Of a stretch of DNA of 64,000 bases, positions 16,268-26,365 are shown in pieces (positions within the stretch are counted from its first letter, which is position 1; each line of letters starts with the position of its first letter). The notes under the pieces were generated by a model, which saw only the letters and a program-made list of their open reading frames with translations, did not search any database and was not told the origin of the DNA. Source of the DNA: Microbacterium galbinum (GTDB taxonomy: Bacteria; Actinomycetota; Actinomycetes; Actinomycetales; Microbacteriaceae); assembly GCF_023091225.1 (NCBI RefSeq), contig NZ_JAHWXM010000001.1, forward strand, positions 1,860,001-1,924,000, in the 5' to 3' direction. Position numbers and translations under genes: made by a program.

Positions 16268-17298
16268 CACTTCGCGTTCCGGGTCAGGATGGTCGAGGAG
16301 TTCTGCGTGGTCGTATCGTCTCGGGTCGAGCTGGGCGGAGCATCCGTGTTCGCCATCGGGATGCTGCGCACCGCCGTGACGGCGTCGTTCACGTCGAGCC
16401 CCTTCTTCTTCATCGCGCGCGCCCGCTCGCCCGCTGAGCGCAGGCGCGGGTTGACGTACTCGTCGATGCCGAAGTTGATGAGCGACAGGGCGACGCCGAT
16501 GATCGCGATGCAGAGCCCGGCGGGCACGTACCACCACCACAGGCGCGGGAACGCGCCGTTCTGCTGGGCCCAGAACAGGATCGTTCCCCAGTTGAGGTTG
16601 TTCACCGGGATCACCCCGATGAACGCGAGCGTCGTCAGGCCCAGGATCGCGGCGGTCACGGTGCCGACGAAGCTCGACGCGATGAGCGCCATGAGGTTCG
16701 GCAGCATCTCGACCGTGATGATCCGGCGCAGAGGTTCGCCGTTGGCGCGCGCCGCCTGGATGAAGTCGCGGTTGCGCAGCGACATCGTCTGCGCGCGCAG
16801 CACACGCGCACCCCACGCCCAGCCGGTGAGGCCGAGCACCGCGGCGATGAGGATGATCGGCGGGTTGTCGAACTGCGAGGCGATGATGATGATCAGCGGG
16901 ATGCCGGGGATCACCAGGAACACGTTCGTCAGCGCCGACAGCGACTCGCTCTTCCAGCCGCGCACGTAGCCGGCGATGACGCCGATCGTGATCGCGATGA
17001 CCGTGGCGATCGCGGCCGACAGGAAGCCGACCACGATGACGCCGCGGGTGCCGAAGATGATCTGGCTGAGCACGTCCTCGCCCATGTGCGTCGTGCCGAG
17101 CCAGTGCTCGAACGACGGCGGTTGGCGCAGCGCCGAGCGGTCCTTCTGGGTCGGGCCGTAGGGCGCGATCCAGTCGGCGAGGATCGCGATGAGCACGAAG
17201 ATGCCGAGGATGATGAGCCCGGCGATCGACTTGCGGTTGCGGAACATCGCGAACGCCTGCGCGAGCTGCGACCAGAAGGTCTTGCGTGTATCGGTCAT
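16267..17298 (-). CDS. Peptide/oligosaccharide ABC importer permease, DppC type
   Basis: A 343-residue permease. After a cytoplasmic N-terminus there is one helix, a periplasmic loop ('GTTHMGEDVLSQIIFGTRG', the family signature), and then the five-helix core. The EAA-like loop 'FIQAARANGEPLRRIITVEMLP' (in parts: FIQAARANGEPL, RRIITVEMLP) lies near residue 195. A Ser/Thr-rich tail of about 45 residues after the last helix is unusual. The ATG at 17298 follows the DppB stop by one base. Confidence 0.93.
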   Translation of the reverse strand: MTDTRKTFWSQLAQAFAMFRNRKSIAGLIILGIFVLIAILADWIAPYGPTQKDRSALRQPPSFEHWLGTTHMGEDVLSQIIFGTRGVIVVGFLSAAIATVIAITIGVIAGYVRGWKSESLSALTNVFLVIPGIPLIIIIASQFDNPPIILIAAVLGLTGWAWGARVLRAQTMSLRNRDFIQAARANGEPLRRIITVEMLPNLMALIASSFVGTVTAAILGLTTLAFIGVIPVNNLNWGTILFWAQQNGAFPRLWWWYVPAGLCIAIIGVALSLINFGIDEYVNPRLRSAGERARAMKKKGLDVNDAVTAVRSIPMANTDAPPSSTRDDTTTQNSSTILTRNAK

Positions 17299-17299
17299 C

Positions 17300-18388
17300 T
17301 CAGGCCTCCGTCTGGCGGGTGCGCGGGTCGAGGTACGCGTAGACGACATCGGCGAGGATGTTGGCCGCGAGCACCGAGAGCGTGATCACCAGGAAGACGC
17401 CCTGCATGAGAGCGAAGTCCTTGGCGTTGGTGGCGTCGAGCAGCAGCTTGCCGAGGCCGGGGTAGCTGAAGACCATCTCCATGACGATCGTGCCGCCGAC
17501 GATGAAGCCGATCGAGAGCGCGAAGCTCTGGATCTGCGGCAGCACCGCGTTGCGCGCGGCGTACGCCCAGAGCACGCGCCGGTTCGGCATGCCCTTCGCC
17601 TGTGCGACGGTGATGTAGTCCTCGTCGAGAACGGTCAGCATCATGTTGCGCATGCCGAGCATCCATCCGCCGAGCGACGCGATGATGATCGTCATCGCGG
17701 GCAGCGTGCCGTGCATGATCACCTGGCCGATGAAGTCGAGGCTCCACTCGGGAGACTGGCCCTTGTCGTAGGCGTGCGACGACGGGAACCACTTCAGCGT
17801 CGACGAGAAGATCGCGATCGCGATGAGCCCCAGCCAGAAGTACGGGATCGTGTTGAAGAAGGTCGTGATCGGGATGAGCGCGTCGAGCCTGCTCCCCCGC
17901 TTCCAGCCGACGATCGCGCCACCGACGGTGCCGATGAGGAACGAGATGATCGTTGCGAGGCCCACCAGGCCCAGCGTCCACGGCAGGGCGGCGGCGAGCA
18001 CCTCGCCCACCGGCCGCAGCCCGTGCAGCGTCGAGATGCCGAGGTCGCCGCGGAACAGCATCCCCCAGTACTCGACGTACTGCTGCCAGATCGACTTGTC
18101 GCTGTCGATGCCGAGAAGGATGCGCAGCGACTCCGCCGCCTCCGGGCTGACGTTGCGGTTGCGCGCGAGGTACGAGCTGACCGCGTCGCCCTTCATGAAG
18201 CGCGGCAGGAAGAAGTTGATCGTGATCGCGGCCCAGAGGGTGAACAGGTAGAAGCCCGCGCGCCCGAGGAAGAAGCGCCAGGCGACCGGGCGTCGCCCGC
18301 GCTCGGCCGTCGTCGCGGTCGTGCCGACCTCGAGCGCGTCCTGCTGGATGAGGTCGTTGTCGTCGAGCTGGGGGAATGCGGTGCTCAC
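17300..18388 (-). CDS. Peptide/oligosaccharide ABC importer permease, DppB type
   Basis: A 362-residue permease with the DppB layout: a first helix near residue 43, a long periplasmic region, then five helices and a cytoplasmic loop 'YITVAQAKGMPNRRVLWAYA' near residue 260. The C-terminus 'YLDPRTRQ' is family-typical. The ATG overlaps the preceding ATPase stop by four bases. It pairs with the DppC-type protein to form the channel. Confidence 0.93.
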   Translation of the reverse strand: MSTAFPQLDDNDLIQQDALEVGTTATTAERGRRPVAWRFFLGRAGFYLFTLWAAITINFFLPRFMKGDAVSSYLARNRNVSPEAAESLRILLGIDSDKSIWQQYVEYWGMLFRGDLGISTLHGLRPVGEVLAAALPWTLGLVGLATIISFLIGTVGGAIVGWKRGSRLDALIPITTFFNTIPYFWLGLIAIAIFSSTLKWFPSSHAYDKGQSPEWSLDFIGQVIMHGTLPAMTIIIASLGGWMLGMRNMMLTVLDEDYITVAQAKGMPNRRVLWAYAARNAVLPQIQSFALSIGFIVGGTIVMEMVFSYPGLGKLLLDATNAKDFALMQGVFLVITLSVLAANILADVVYAYLDPRTRQTEA

Positions 18389-19187
18389 AGCGCGCCTCCG
18401 TTCGCGGATGCCGAGGCGAAGTGCTTCTCGGGATCGGGGGATGCCGCGCGCAACTTGCGCGTGTACGGGTCCTGCGGGTTCAGGATGACGTCGTCGGCGG
18501 TGCCGTACTCGACCACGCGCCCCTGGTTGAGCACCATGATCTCGTCGCTGAAGTGGCGCGCGGTGGCGAGGTCGTGCGTGATGTAGAGCACGCCGAGCCC
18601 CTCTTCGCGCTGGAGGTCGGCGAGCAGGGTGAGCACCCCGAGGCGGATCGAGACGTCGAGCATCGACACCGGTTCGTCGGCCACCAGGATCGACGGACGC
18701 GAGGCCAGCGCGCGGGCGATCGCGACGCGCTGGCGCTGACCGCCCGACAGCTCGTGCGGGCGGCGATCGATCACGGCATCCGCGTCGAGACGGACGCGCG
18801 CGAGCAGGCGCCGCACCTCGTCTTCGGTGTCCTTCTTCGGCACGACGTCATCGAGGCGGATCGGCCGCTCGAGGTGGTAGCGGATCGAGTGGTACGGGTT
18901 GAGCGAAGCGAACGGATCCTGGAAGACCATGCGCAACTGCTGGCGGTATCGCCGCAGGCCCTTGCCGCGTCGCGGCACGGGTGCGCCGTCGAGCAGCACC
19001 CGACCGCTCGTGGGGGTCTCGAGCTGCGTGAGGATCTTCGCGATCGTCGACTTTCCGCTGCCCGACTGACCGACGAGGCCGAGCGTGCGCCCCGAGTCGA
19101 GGGTGAAGCTCACGTCGTCGAGCGCGGTGATCTGCCCGGCGCCGCGCACCGTGTAGGTCTTGGTGATGTTCTGGAACTCGAGGGTGG

Positions 19188-19191
<4 letters not shown>
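18385..19191 (-). CDS. ABC importer ATPase, DppF/OppF type
   Basis: A 268-residue ATPase. Walker A is 'GQSGSGKST' near residue 40, the signature 'LSGGQRQRVAIARAL' near 150, Walker B 'SILVADEPVSMLD' follows, and the His switch is in 'ITHDL'. It ends before the extra oligopeptide-binding tail is fully developed. It overlaps the DppD-type ATPase by four bases; the two would form the heterodimeric motor. Confidence 0.93.
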
Positions 19192-20012
<821 letters not shown>

Positions 20013-20030
20013 GGGGGTTCCTTCGTGGGG

Positions 20031-20146
20031 GCGTCCTTCGTCTCGTCGCTACACTCCTCGCTCAGGAACCGGTGCATGGCGACCGGTCCCGCTCAGGAAC
20101 CGGTGCATGGCGACCGGTCCCTGAGCGAGCGGAGCGAGACGAAGGG
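20031..20146. repeat. Intercistronic repeat: two 31-bp tandem units inside an inverted repeat
   Basis: Two identical 31-bp units lie at 20060-20090 and 20091-20121, each with an internal CCGGT...ACCGG palindrome. They are flanked by CCTTCGTCTCG...CGCTCAGG on the left and CCTGAGCGAGCGGAGC...CGAAGG on the right, which pair. The right flank (20120-20147) is 28 bp identical to 54849-54876. The structure starts right at the stop of the binding-protein gene and precedes the ATPase gene of the same operon. Confidence 0.85.
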
Positions 20147-21814
20147 CTACTCGGCGGGCTTCAGCTTCGTGAGGATCTGCACGATGTTCTGCTGCGTCGG
20201 GTCACCCGAGGCGTAGGGGTCCTCCTCCGACGGCCAGCCGACGTAGTTGCGCGTGTTGTACTCGCCCAGCAGCGGGTGCGCACCGAGCGGGATCGCCGGC
20301 ACCTGCTCGACGAAGATCTTCTGCAGCGTGTCGAGCGATGCGGTGCGCTCCTCGTCGGAGGAGGCGTTCGCGTAGGTGTTCAGCGCCTCGGTCGCGGCGG
20401 GGTCCTCGAACCGGCCGAAGTTGAAGCCGGCGATGCCCTCCGGGGAGATCCAGCGCGGATCCATGGTCGAGGTGTACAGGCCGTAGGCCGTGCCGCTGTC
20501 CTCGAGCCAGTGGATGATCGCCGAGAACGTACCGTTGTCGCGCGGGTCGGCCCAGCCGCCCCAGTCGGGCATGTCGATCTTGACCTCGGCGCCGATGGAC
20601 TCCTTGACGTCTTCGGCGATGAGCTCCTGCGCGGTGTTCCAGTCGCTCCAGCCCGAGGGCACCGAGAGCGTGAACGAGACGGGCGTGCCGTCGGGGTCGA
20701 CGAGCGCGTCGTCCTTCCACGTGTAGCCCGCGCCCTCCAACAGGTCGCGCGCCTTCTCGGCATCCACCTCGTAGTTCTGGCCCGCGAACTCGGGCTGGAT
20801 CTCGTCCTCGAGGATCGACGACAGACCGGTCACCGACCACACGGGCTCGCTCGCGCCCTCGCGGGCGATGTCGACGTAGGCGTCGCGGTCGATCACCCAG
20901 GCGAGCGCCTGACGGAACGCGGGGTCGTCGAACGGCTTCTCCTGCAGGTTCATGAACAGCGTCGCCGATCCCGTGGTCGGGGCGACGAAGAACTTGTTGT
21001 GCTCGGGGTCGGCCGAGAGGAACTGCTCCTCGATCTGCGGGATGAAGGCCTGCGCCCAGTCCGCCTCGCCCTGTGCGAGGGCGGTGGTCAGCGCGGTGTT
21101 GTCGCCGTACGAGACGTAGTGCAGCTCGGGCACGGCGAGGTCGCCGCCCCAGTAGTCGTCGCGGGCCTCGAGGGTGACCGACTCGGTCGACCAGTTCGAG
21201 AGGACGTAGGGGCCGGTGCCCACGAGGTCATCGCCCGTGACCGGGTCGGTGGCCGGCTCGTCGAGGTTCTCCCAGATGTGCTTCGGCACGATCGGCACGT
21301 GCAGCACGCGCGCCTGGTTGACGTACTTCGACTCTCCGAAGGTGAGGGTCACGGCGTCGCCGTCGACGGTCGCCCCCTCGAACTTCAGGCCGGCGGTGTC
21401 GAGCGCGGGGGTCGAGACGAGCTCGTAGGTGAAGACGATGTCGTCGGCGGTGAAGGGTTCGCCGTCGCTCCAGGTGACGCCCTCGCGCGGCACGACCGTG
21501 AGCTGCGTGTAGTCGTCGTTCCACTCGATGCTCTCGGCGAGCCACGGGGTGACGCCGCGGTCGCCGGTCTGGTTGACGAGCCCGAGGGTCTCGAAGATGA
21601 CCTTGCCGTACCCGTACTTCGAGGCGGCGGAGTCGCCGACGTAGGGGTTGTTCGACTCGGTGGTGATCGCGCCGTCGGGCTTGGCGATCGTGAGGGCGGC
21701 GGAGCCGGCGCCCTCACCGGCATCCGATGATCCACCGGACGAGCATCCGGCGAGCGCGGTGGTGCCGAGCGCGGTGACCGCCGCGAGGGCGATCAAGGAC
21801 CTTCTGAGCTTCAT
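20147..21814 (-). CDS. ABC importer solute-binding lipoprotein, family 5 (DppA type)
   Basis: A 555-residue lipoprotein. The signal peptide ends in the lipobox LAGC, Cys at residue 24, followed by a Ser/Gly linker. The body has the family 5 pattern ('LVNQTGDRGVTPWLAESIEW' in parts: LVNQTGDRG, PWLAESIEW; 'GVTWSDGEPFTADDIVFTYE' in parts: GVTWSDGEPF, TADDIVFTYE). The class takes peptides or oligosaccharides; the downstream GH3 gene favours a beta-glucoside or similar sugar (inference). It is the first gene of the operon and faces a divergent TetR gene. Confidence 0.93.
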   Translation of the reverse strand: MKLRRSLIALAAVTALGTTALAGCSSGGSSDAGEGAGSAALTIAKPDGAITTESNNPYVGDSAASKYGYGKVIFETLGLVNQTGDRGVTPWLAESIEWNDDYTQLTVVPREGVTWSDGEPFTADDIVFTYELVSTPALDTAGLKFEGATVDGDAVTLTFGESKYVNQARVLHVPIVPKHIWENLDEPATDPVTGDDLVGTGPYVLSNWSTESVTLEARDDYWGGDLAVPELHYVSYGDNTALTTALAQGEADWAQAFIPQIEEQFLSADPEHNKFFVAPTTGSATLFMNLQEKPFDDPAFRQALAWVIDRDAYVDIAREGASEPVWSVTGLSSILEDEIQPEFAGQNYEVDAEKARDLLEGAGYTWKDDALVDPDGTPVSFTLSVPSGWSDWNTAQELIAEDVKESIGAEVKIDMPDWGGWADPRDNGTFSAIIHWLEDSGTAYGLYTSTMDPRWISPEGIAGFNFGRFEDPAATEALNTYANASSDEERTASLDTLQKIFVEQVPAIPLGAHPLLGEYNTRNYVGWPSEEDPYASGDPTQQNIVQILTKLKPAE

Positions 21815-21889
21815 TGCTTCTCCTTGGGGGCACGGGTCATTGTGCTGCGTTGCCGTCGAGCGGTCGGTCGATCGACGGCGTCGTGATTT

Positions 21890-21940
21890 GCTTACTGGCG
21901 AGAAAGTAAGCTTTCGTGAGGTTACCTACTGGTGAGTAAG
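21890..21940. promoter_or_regulatory. Candidate tandem operators for the divergent TetR regulator
   Basis: The perfect inverted repeat CTTACT-8 nt-AGTAAG is followed by the related half-site pair TTAC-ctactggtga-GTAA, ending at the TetR start. Repeated TTACT/AGTAA half-sites placed between the regulator gene and the importer gene are what an autoregulated TetR repressor would bind. This is inference from symmetry and position. Confidence 0.6.
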
Positions 21941-22621
21941 ATGGCAAGCCTGAACACCAACGACGGGGGTCCCGTGAACGAGAGCAGCGAGAAGTCGCGG
22001 GTGCGCCCGGCGACCCGCGCCAAGCGCGAGCTGATCCTCCAGGCCGCCGTCGAGATCTTCGGCAACAAGGGATCGACCAACGGCACCCTCGCCGATGTCG
22101 CCGAACAGGTGGGCATGACCCACGCCGGCGTGCTCCACCACTTCGGCTCGAAGCAGAAGCTGCTGCTCGAAGTGCTCGCCTATCGCGACCAGACCGACGT
22201 GGCCGACCTCGCCGAGAAGCACATCCCGGACGGGCCGGAGCTGTTCCTGCACCTCGTGCGCACCGCGTTCGCCAACGAGCTGCGCCCCGGCATCGTGCAG
22301 GCGTACACCGTGCTCTCGTCGGAGTCGGTCACCGACCACCACCCCGGACGCGAGTACTTCGAGGAGCGCTACACGACCCTCCGCCGCGAGGTGACCGCCG
22401 CGTTCCACGAGCTCTGCGCACAGGAGGGCGTCACCGCACCCGACACGATCGCCGCGGCATCCGCCAGCATCCTCGCCGTCATGGACGGCCTGCAGCTGCA
22501 GTGGCTGCTGCACCCCGACCTCATCGAGCTCGGCGAGACCAGCGCCTTCGCCATCCAGGCGATCGTCACCGCGGTGCTGCGCCCCGGCCCCGCCCTCGAG
22601 ACCTACGTCGCGGGCGCCTGA
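21941..22621 (+). CDS. TetR family regulator
   Basis: A 226-residue DNA-binding protein. The N-terminal helix-turn-helix is 'GTLADVAEQVGMTHAGVLHHFGSK' (in parts: GTLADVAEQVGMTH, AGVLHHFGSK), followed by an all-helical ligand domain. Three starts are possible: GTG 21932, ATG 21941 and GTG 21974; the last has a GGGGG box in front. The first two would overlap the candidate operators. Divergence from the importer/GH3 operon suggests it controls that operon. Confidence 0.88.
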   Translation: MASLNTNDGGPVNESSEKSRVRPATRAKRELILQAAVEIFGNKGSTNGTLADVAEQVGMTHAGVLHHFGSKQKLLLEVLAYRDQTDVADLAEKHIPDGPELFLHLVRTAFANELRPGIVQAYTVLSSESVTDHHPGREYFEERYTTLRREVTAAFHELCAQEGVTAPDTIAAASASILAVMDGLQLQWLLHPDLIELGETSAFAIQAIVTAVLRPGPALETYVAGA

Positions 22622-22634
22622 CCCGGGCGACCCC

Positions 22635-22702
22635 GTGCACTGATCGGTGCGAAACGCCGGTTCTGGAGGCTCACCCCCGACGTTCTGCACCGATCGGTGC
22701 AC
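22635..22702. repeat. Intergenic palindromic element, GTGCAC-GATCGGTGC type
   Basis: A 68-bp element with 22-bp inverted ends: GTGCACTGATCGGTGC... on the left and ...GCACCGATCGGTGCAC on the right, with three mismatches. It lies 14 bp after the TetR gene and 37 bp before the amidohydrolase gene. No second copy is in this window. Confidence 0.75.
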
Positions 22703-22739
22703 CAGGCGCGACCCGCTCGCCGCCGGATAGGCTCGGGCC

Positions 22740-23954
22740 ATGACGATCGATCTCGAAGCGCTCTACGTCGACCTGCACCAGCACCCCGAACTCTCCTTCC
22801 AGGAGACCCGCACCGCCGGCATCGCCGCCGGCCACCTGCGCGACCTCGGACTCGAGGTGCACGAGGGCGTCGGGGTGACGGGCGTGGTCGGCATCCTGAC
22901 CAACGGCGACGGCCCGGTCGTGTGGGTGCGCGCCGACATGGACGCACTGCCCGTGGGCGAGCAGACCGGCCTCGCCTACGCGAGCACCGCGACCGGCATC
23001 GACCCCGCCGGTAACACCGTGCCCGTCATGCACGCCTGCGGCCACGACATGCACGTGACCGCGATGATCGGTGCCGTCGAGAAGCTCGTCGCCGAGCGCG
23101 CCGAGTGGTCGGGCACGCTCGTCGTGCTCATCCAGCCCGCCGAGGAATATGGCGCCGGCTCCCGCGCGATGCTCGACGACGGGCTGCTCGACATCGCCCC
23201 GAAGCCCGACATCGTGCTCGGCCAGCACGTCACCCCGCTGCCCGCCGGCACGATCGGGGTGCGCCCCGGCACGCAGATGGCGGCATCCGACGGCCTCACC
23301 GTCACCCTGCACGGACGCGGCGGGCACGGCTCTCGCCCGCACTCCACGATCGACCCGATCGTGATGGCCGCGGCCACCGTCATGCGCCTGCAGACCATCG
23401 CCTCGCGCGAGGTCGACCCGCGCGATGTCGCCGTCGTGACCGTGGGCTCGATCCACGCCGGACTCAAGAACAACATCATCCCCGCCGAGGCGAAGCTCGA
23501 GCTCAGCCTGCGATACCCGAACGACGAGATGCGCGACCGCGTGCTCGCGAGCGTCGAGCGCATCGTGCGCGCCGAGGCCGCGGCATCCGGAGCCGAGCGC
23601 GAGCCCGAGATCCGCACCGACCACACCCTGCCGCCCACGATCAACGATGCGGATGCCACGGCCCGCGTCACCCGAGCGCTGCAGAGTGTTCTCGGGGAGG
23701 CATCCGTCGTCGATCCCGGCATGTTCACCGGCAGTGAGGACGTCTCCTGGTTCGCCCGCGACACCGGCGCGCCCCTCGTGTTCTGGTTCTGGGGCGGCGT
23801 CGACCCGGCGACGTTCGCGGCGGCGATGGCGGGCGGCACGCTCGACAAGGACATCCCCACCAACCACTCGCCGTACTTCGCGCCGGTCATCCACCCGACG
23901 ATCGAGGTCGGGGTCACCGCGATGTTGGCCGCTGCGCGGGAGTTCCTGGGCTGA
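22740..23954 (+). CDS. M20 family amidohydrolase (hippurate hydrolase-like)
   Basis: A 404-residue metal-dependent hydrolase that removes acyl groups from N-acyl amino acids or similar amides. The metal motifs 'MHACGHDMH' near residue 97 and 'QPAEEYGAGSRAM' near 132, and a dimerisation-domain 'GRGGHGSRPH' near 192, are those of the M20D subgroup. There is no signal peptide. It is a single gene flanked by two different palindromic elements. Confidence 0.92.
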   Translation: MTIDLEALYVDLHQHPELSFQETRTAGIAAGHLRDLGLEVHEGVGVTGVVGILTNGDGPVVWVRADMDALPVGEQTGLAYASTATGIDPAGNTVPVMHACGHDMHVTAMIGAVEKLVAERAEWSGTLVVLIQPAEEYGAGSRAMLDDGLLDIAPKPDIVLGQHVTPLPAGTIGVRPGTQMAASDGLTVTLHGRGGHGSRPHSTIDPIVMAAATVMRLQTIASREVDPRDVAVVTVGSIHAGLKNNIIPAEAKLELSLRYPNDEMRDRVLASVERIVRAEAAASGAEREPEIRTDHTLPPTINDADATARVTRALQSVLGEASVVDPGMFTGSEDVSWFARDTGAPLVFWFWGGVDPATFAAAMAGGTLDKDIPTNHSPYFAPVIHPTIEVGVTAMLAAAREFLG

Positions 23955-23975
23955 GGCGGCGGCGGGCCCGTGCAC

Positions 23976-24050
23976 TAACTCAGGAAGAACCGGTCGGATT
24001 GCCCCTTCCAGCCCGTTTTCGGCGCGTTTCGGCGAGTTCTTCCTGAGTTA
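23976..24050. repeat. Intergenic palindromic element, TAACTCAGGA family, copy 3
   Basis: A 75-bp element with perfect 15-bp inverted ends, TAACTCAGGAAGAAC / GTTCTTCCTGAGTTA. The outer ends match the copy at 2836-2911 while the interior differs. It lies between the convergent amidohydrolase and moaA genes. Confidence 0.85.
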
Positions 24051-24092
24051 GGACCACCCGCCCCGCGCATAGCTCCGCGGAGAACCGCCCGC

Positions 24093-25175
24093 TCAGCCGC
24101 CGATCGCGTTCATCCCCCGGGCGGGCTGCAGGAACGACGGGTCGTCGATCGCATGGCCCGGCAGCTTTCCGAGGATGCAGGACCGCAGCAGGTCGGCGAT
24201 CGCGTCGTCGCGCTGTCCGGGAACGGATGCTTCGCCCCGCAGCAGCGTCGTGAGGTCGTACTCGTCGTTCGAGAAGAGGCAGTTGCGCAGCTGCCCGTCG
24301 GCGGTGAGACGCAGGCGGTCGCAGGCACCGCAGAACGGGGCCGTGACCGAGGCGATCACGCCCACCTCGTGGGGTCCTCCGTCGATGCGCCATTTCTCGG
24401 CGGGCGCTCCCCCGCGTCCGGGAACCGGCTCCAACGACCACCGCTCACCGAGGGCTTCGAGGATCTCCTCGCGCGTGACCATCGTCGCGCGATCCCAGGT
24501 GTGCCCCGCGTCGAGCGGCATCTGCTCGATGAAGCGCAGTTGCGCGCCGACGCCCATCGCGAATGCCACGAGGTCGGCGAGCTGGTCGTCGTTGACGCCG
24601 CGCATGGCGACGGCGTTGAGCTTGAGCGGTCGCAGTTCGGATGCCGCGGCCGCCGCGATGCCCTCGAACACGTCGTCGAGCCGGTCGCGCCGGGTGAGGT
24701 CGGCGAAGCGCTGCCGGTCGATCGTGTCGATGCTGATGTTCAGGCGCGTGAGTCCCGCGTCGATGAGTGCGGGGAGCTTCTGGGCCAGGCTGATCCCGTT
24801 GGTCGTCATCGCGACCTCGACCGGCCCGTCCTCCCCCTGGATGCGTGAGATGCGCCGCACGACGTCGACGATGTCGGGCCGGAGGAGCGGCTCGCCACCG
24901 GTGAGACGGAACGTGCGGATGCCGAGGGCGGCGGCCACCTCGGCGACTTCGACGATCTCGTCGGTCGAGAGGATGCTGGTGCGTGCGAGCCACTCGTTGC
25001 CCTGCTCGGGCATGCAGTAGGTGCAGCGCAGCGAGCAGCGGTCGGTGAGGGAGATGCGCAGGTCGCGGTGCACGCGGCCGTGGGTGTCGACGAGTCCGCG
25101 CGGGTCGACCGCCGCCCGCTCACGAGACTCGGCAGCGGGCGCTCGGCGGCCGATCACGACCGGTACGGCCGTCAT
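24093..25175 (-). CDS. moaA: GTP 3',8-cyclase MoaA
   Basis: A 360-residue radical-SAM enzyme for the first step of molybdenum cofactor synthesis. The N-terminal cluster motif is 'TDRCSLRCTYCMPE' (CX3CX2C); the C-terminal cluster has 'FCGACDRLRL' and a later 'RNCLF'. The C-terminus ends in the conserved Gly-Gly (NAIGG). It ends 118 bp from the M20 gene and starts 131 bp from modC, so it may be transcribed apart from modABC. Confidence 0.97.
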   Translation of the reverse strand: MTAVPVVIGRRAPAAESRERAAVDPRGLVDTHGRVHRDLRISLTDRCSLRCTYCMPEQGNEWLARTSILSTDEIVEVAEVAAALGIRTFRLTGGEPLLRPDIVDVVRRISRIQGEDGPVEVAMTTNGISLAQKLPALIDAGLTRLNISIDTIDRQRFADLTRRDRLDDVFEGIAAAAASELRPLKLNAVAMRGVNDDQLADLVAFAMGVGAQLRFIEQMPLDAGHTWDRATMVTREEILEALGERWSLEPVPGRGGAPAEKWRIDGGPHEVGVIASVTAPFCGACDRLRLTADGQLRNCLFSNDEYDLTTLLRGEASVPGQRDDAIADLLRSCILGKLPGHAIDDPSFLQPARGMNAIGG

Positions 25176-25306
25176 CGCTCCCCCTCGATCCCCGTCATCC
25201 TCCGAGAATAGCCGCTGGAATACCGGTCAGGGCGGGTGCGTCGGCGATCGACGGGGGATTGCCAGGGCCCGGCGGTCGGCCCGGCCGAACGGATGCCGCC
25301 GCCGGA

Positions 25307-26365
25307 TCAGTCGACGGCCACGAACCGCACGGCAGCCGGATCGACGCTCACCCGCACGGTGCTCCCGACGGCGAGCCCGCCGGCATCCGCCAGCGGCACG
25401 TCGACGACCCCGAGACCGGTCCGCACGCGCACTCCGGTGAGGGTCTGCTCCAGATCCGCGATGGTGGTGGTCCAGGCATCCTCGCGCCCATCCGCCTCTT
25501 CCCCGACCAGCCGCGCATCCTCCGGGCGGAACACCGCGGCCAACGCCGCCCCGTCGACCGCGGCGTGCGCCCGCGACGCGGCATCCGCACTCGCGAGTCG
25601 CACCTCGCCGGCCCTCCAGTCCCCGCCGTCCGCGACGCCGACCAGGCGATTCACCCCGCCGATGCTGGCGACGAAGTCCGACGCCGGCTCGCCCAGCACC
25701 TCACGCACCGGTCCGCTCTGCGTGACCCGCCCCGCCTCGATGACGAGCAGCCGGTCGGCGAGCGCCACCGCATCGGCGGCATCGTGGGTGACGGCGACGG
25801 TCGTGACGCCGGCGAGCTGCTCGCGCAGCATTCGGCGGATGCCGGCCGCCGTGTCGGGATCGAGGGCGACGAGCGGCTCGTCGAGCAGCACGGCCTGCGG
25901 CGAGGCGGCGAGCGCGCGGGCGACGGCGACGCGCTGGCTCTCGCCGCCCGACAGCTCGTGCGGCATCCGATCGCCGGCGCCGGGGAGGCCGACGCGTTCC
26001 AGCCAGGCATCGGCGGATGCCCGGGCCTGGCGAGCCGCGACGCCGGCCGACCGCGGGCCGAAGGCGACGTTCTCGCGCACGGAGAGGTGCGGGAAGAGGC
26101 GGGCGTCCTGTCCGAGCAGCACGATTCCGCGGCGCATGGGGGCGACCTGCACGCGGGGCGCGGCGGTGCGGTCGACGACCTGCTCGCCGACGGAGATCTC
26201 GCCGCCATCGAGTGGCACGAGCCCGGCGAGCGCCTGCAGCAGCGTCGACTTTCCTGCGCCGCTCGGGCCCATCACCGCGACCGTCTCTCCGGCGGCGACG
26301 GCGAGGGCGACGTCGACCGCGAAGTGCTCGCGCTCGACGACCACATGCGCCCGCAGCGCCGTCAT
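25307..26365 (-). CDS. modC: Molybdate ABC importer ATPase ModC
   Basis: A 352-residue ATPase with Walker A 'GPSGAGKST', signature 'LSGGESQRVAVARAL', Walker B 'AVLLDEPLVALD' and His switch 'VTHDAAD'. The C-terminal 70 residues form a TOBE/Mop molybdate-binding domain ('LEQTLTGVRVRTGLGVVDVP', in parts LEQTLTGVRV, RTGLGVVDVP). The ATG at 26365 overlaps the modB stop (ATGA). Confidence 0.93.
   Translation of the reverse strand: MTALRAHVVVEREHFAVDVALAVAAGETVAVMGPSGAGKSTLLQALAGLVPLDGGEISVGEQVVDRTAAPRVQVAPMRRGIVLLGQDARLFPHLSVRENVAFGPRSAGVAARQARASADAWLERVGLPGAGDRMPHELSGGESQRVAVARALAASPQAVLLDEPLVALDPDTAAGIRRMLREQLAGVTTVAVTHDAADAVALADRLLVIEAGRVTQSGPVREVLGEPASDFVASIGGVNRLVGVADGGDWRAGEVRLASADAASRAHAAVDGAALAAVFRPEDARLVGEEADGREDAWTTTIADLEQTLTGVRVRTGLGVVDVPLADAGGLAVGSTVRVSVDPAAVRFVAVD

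Noticed and set aside
18900..18915. GAGCGAAGCGAACG segment as another copy of the GAGCGAGCGGAGCGAG repeat
   Set aside because: It is only a short, imperfect match inside the ATPase coding sequence and encodes normal conserved residues.
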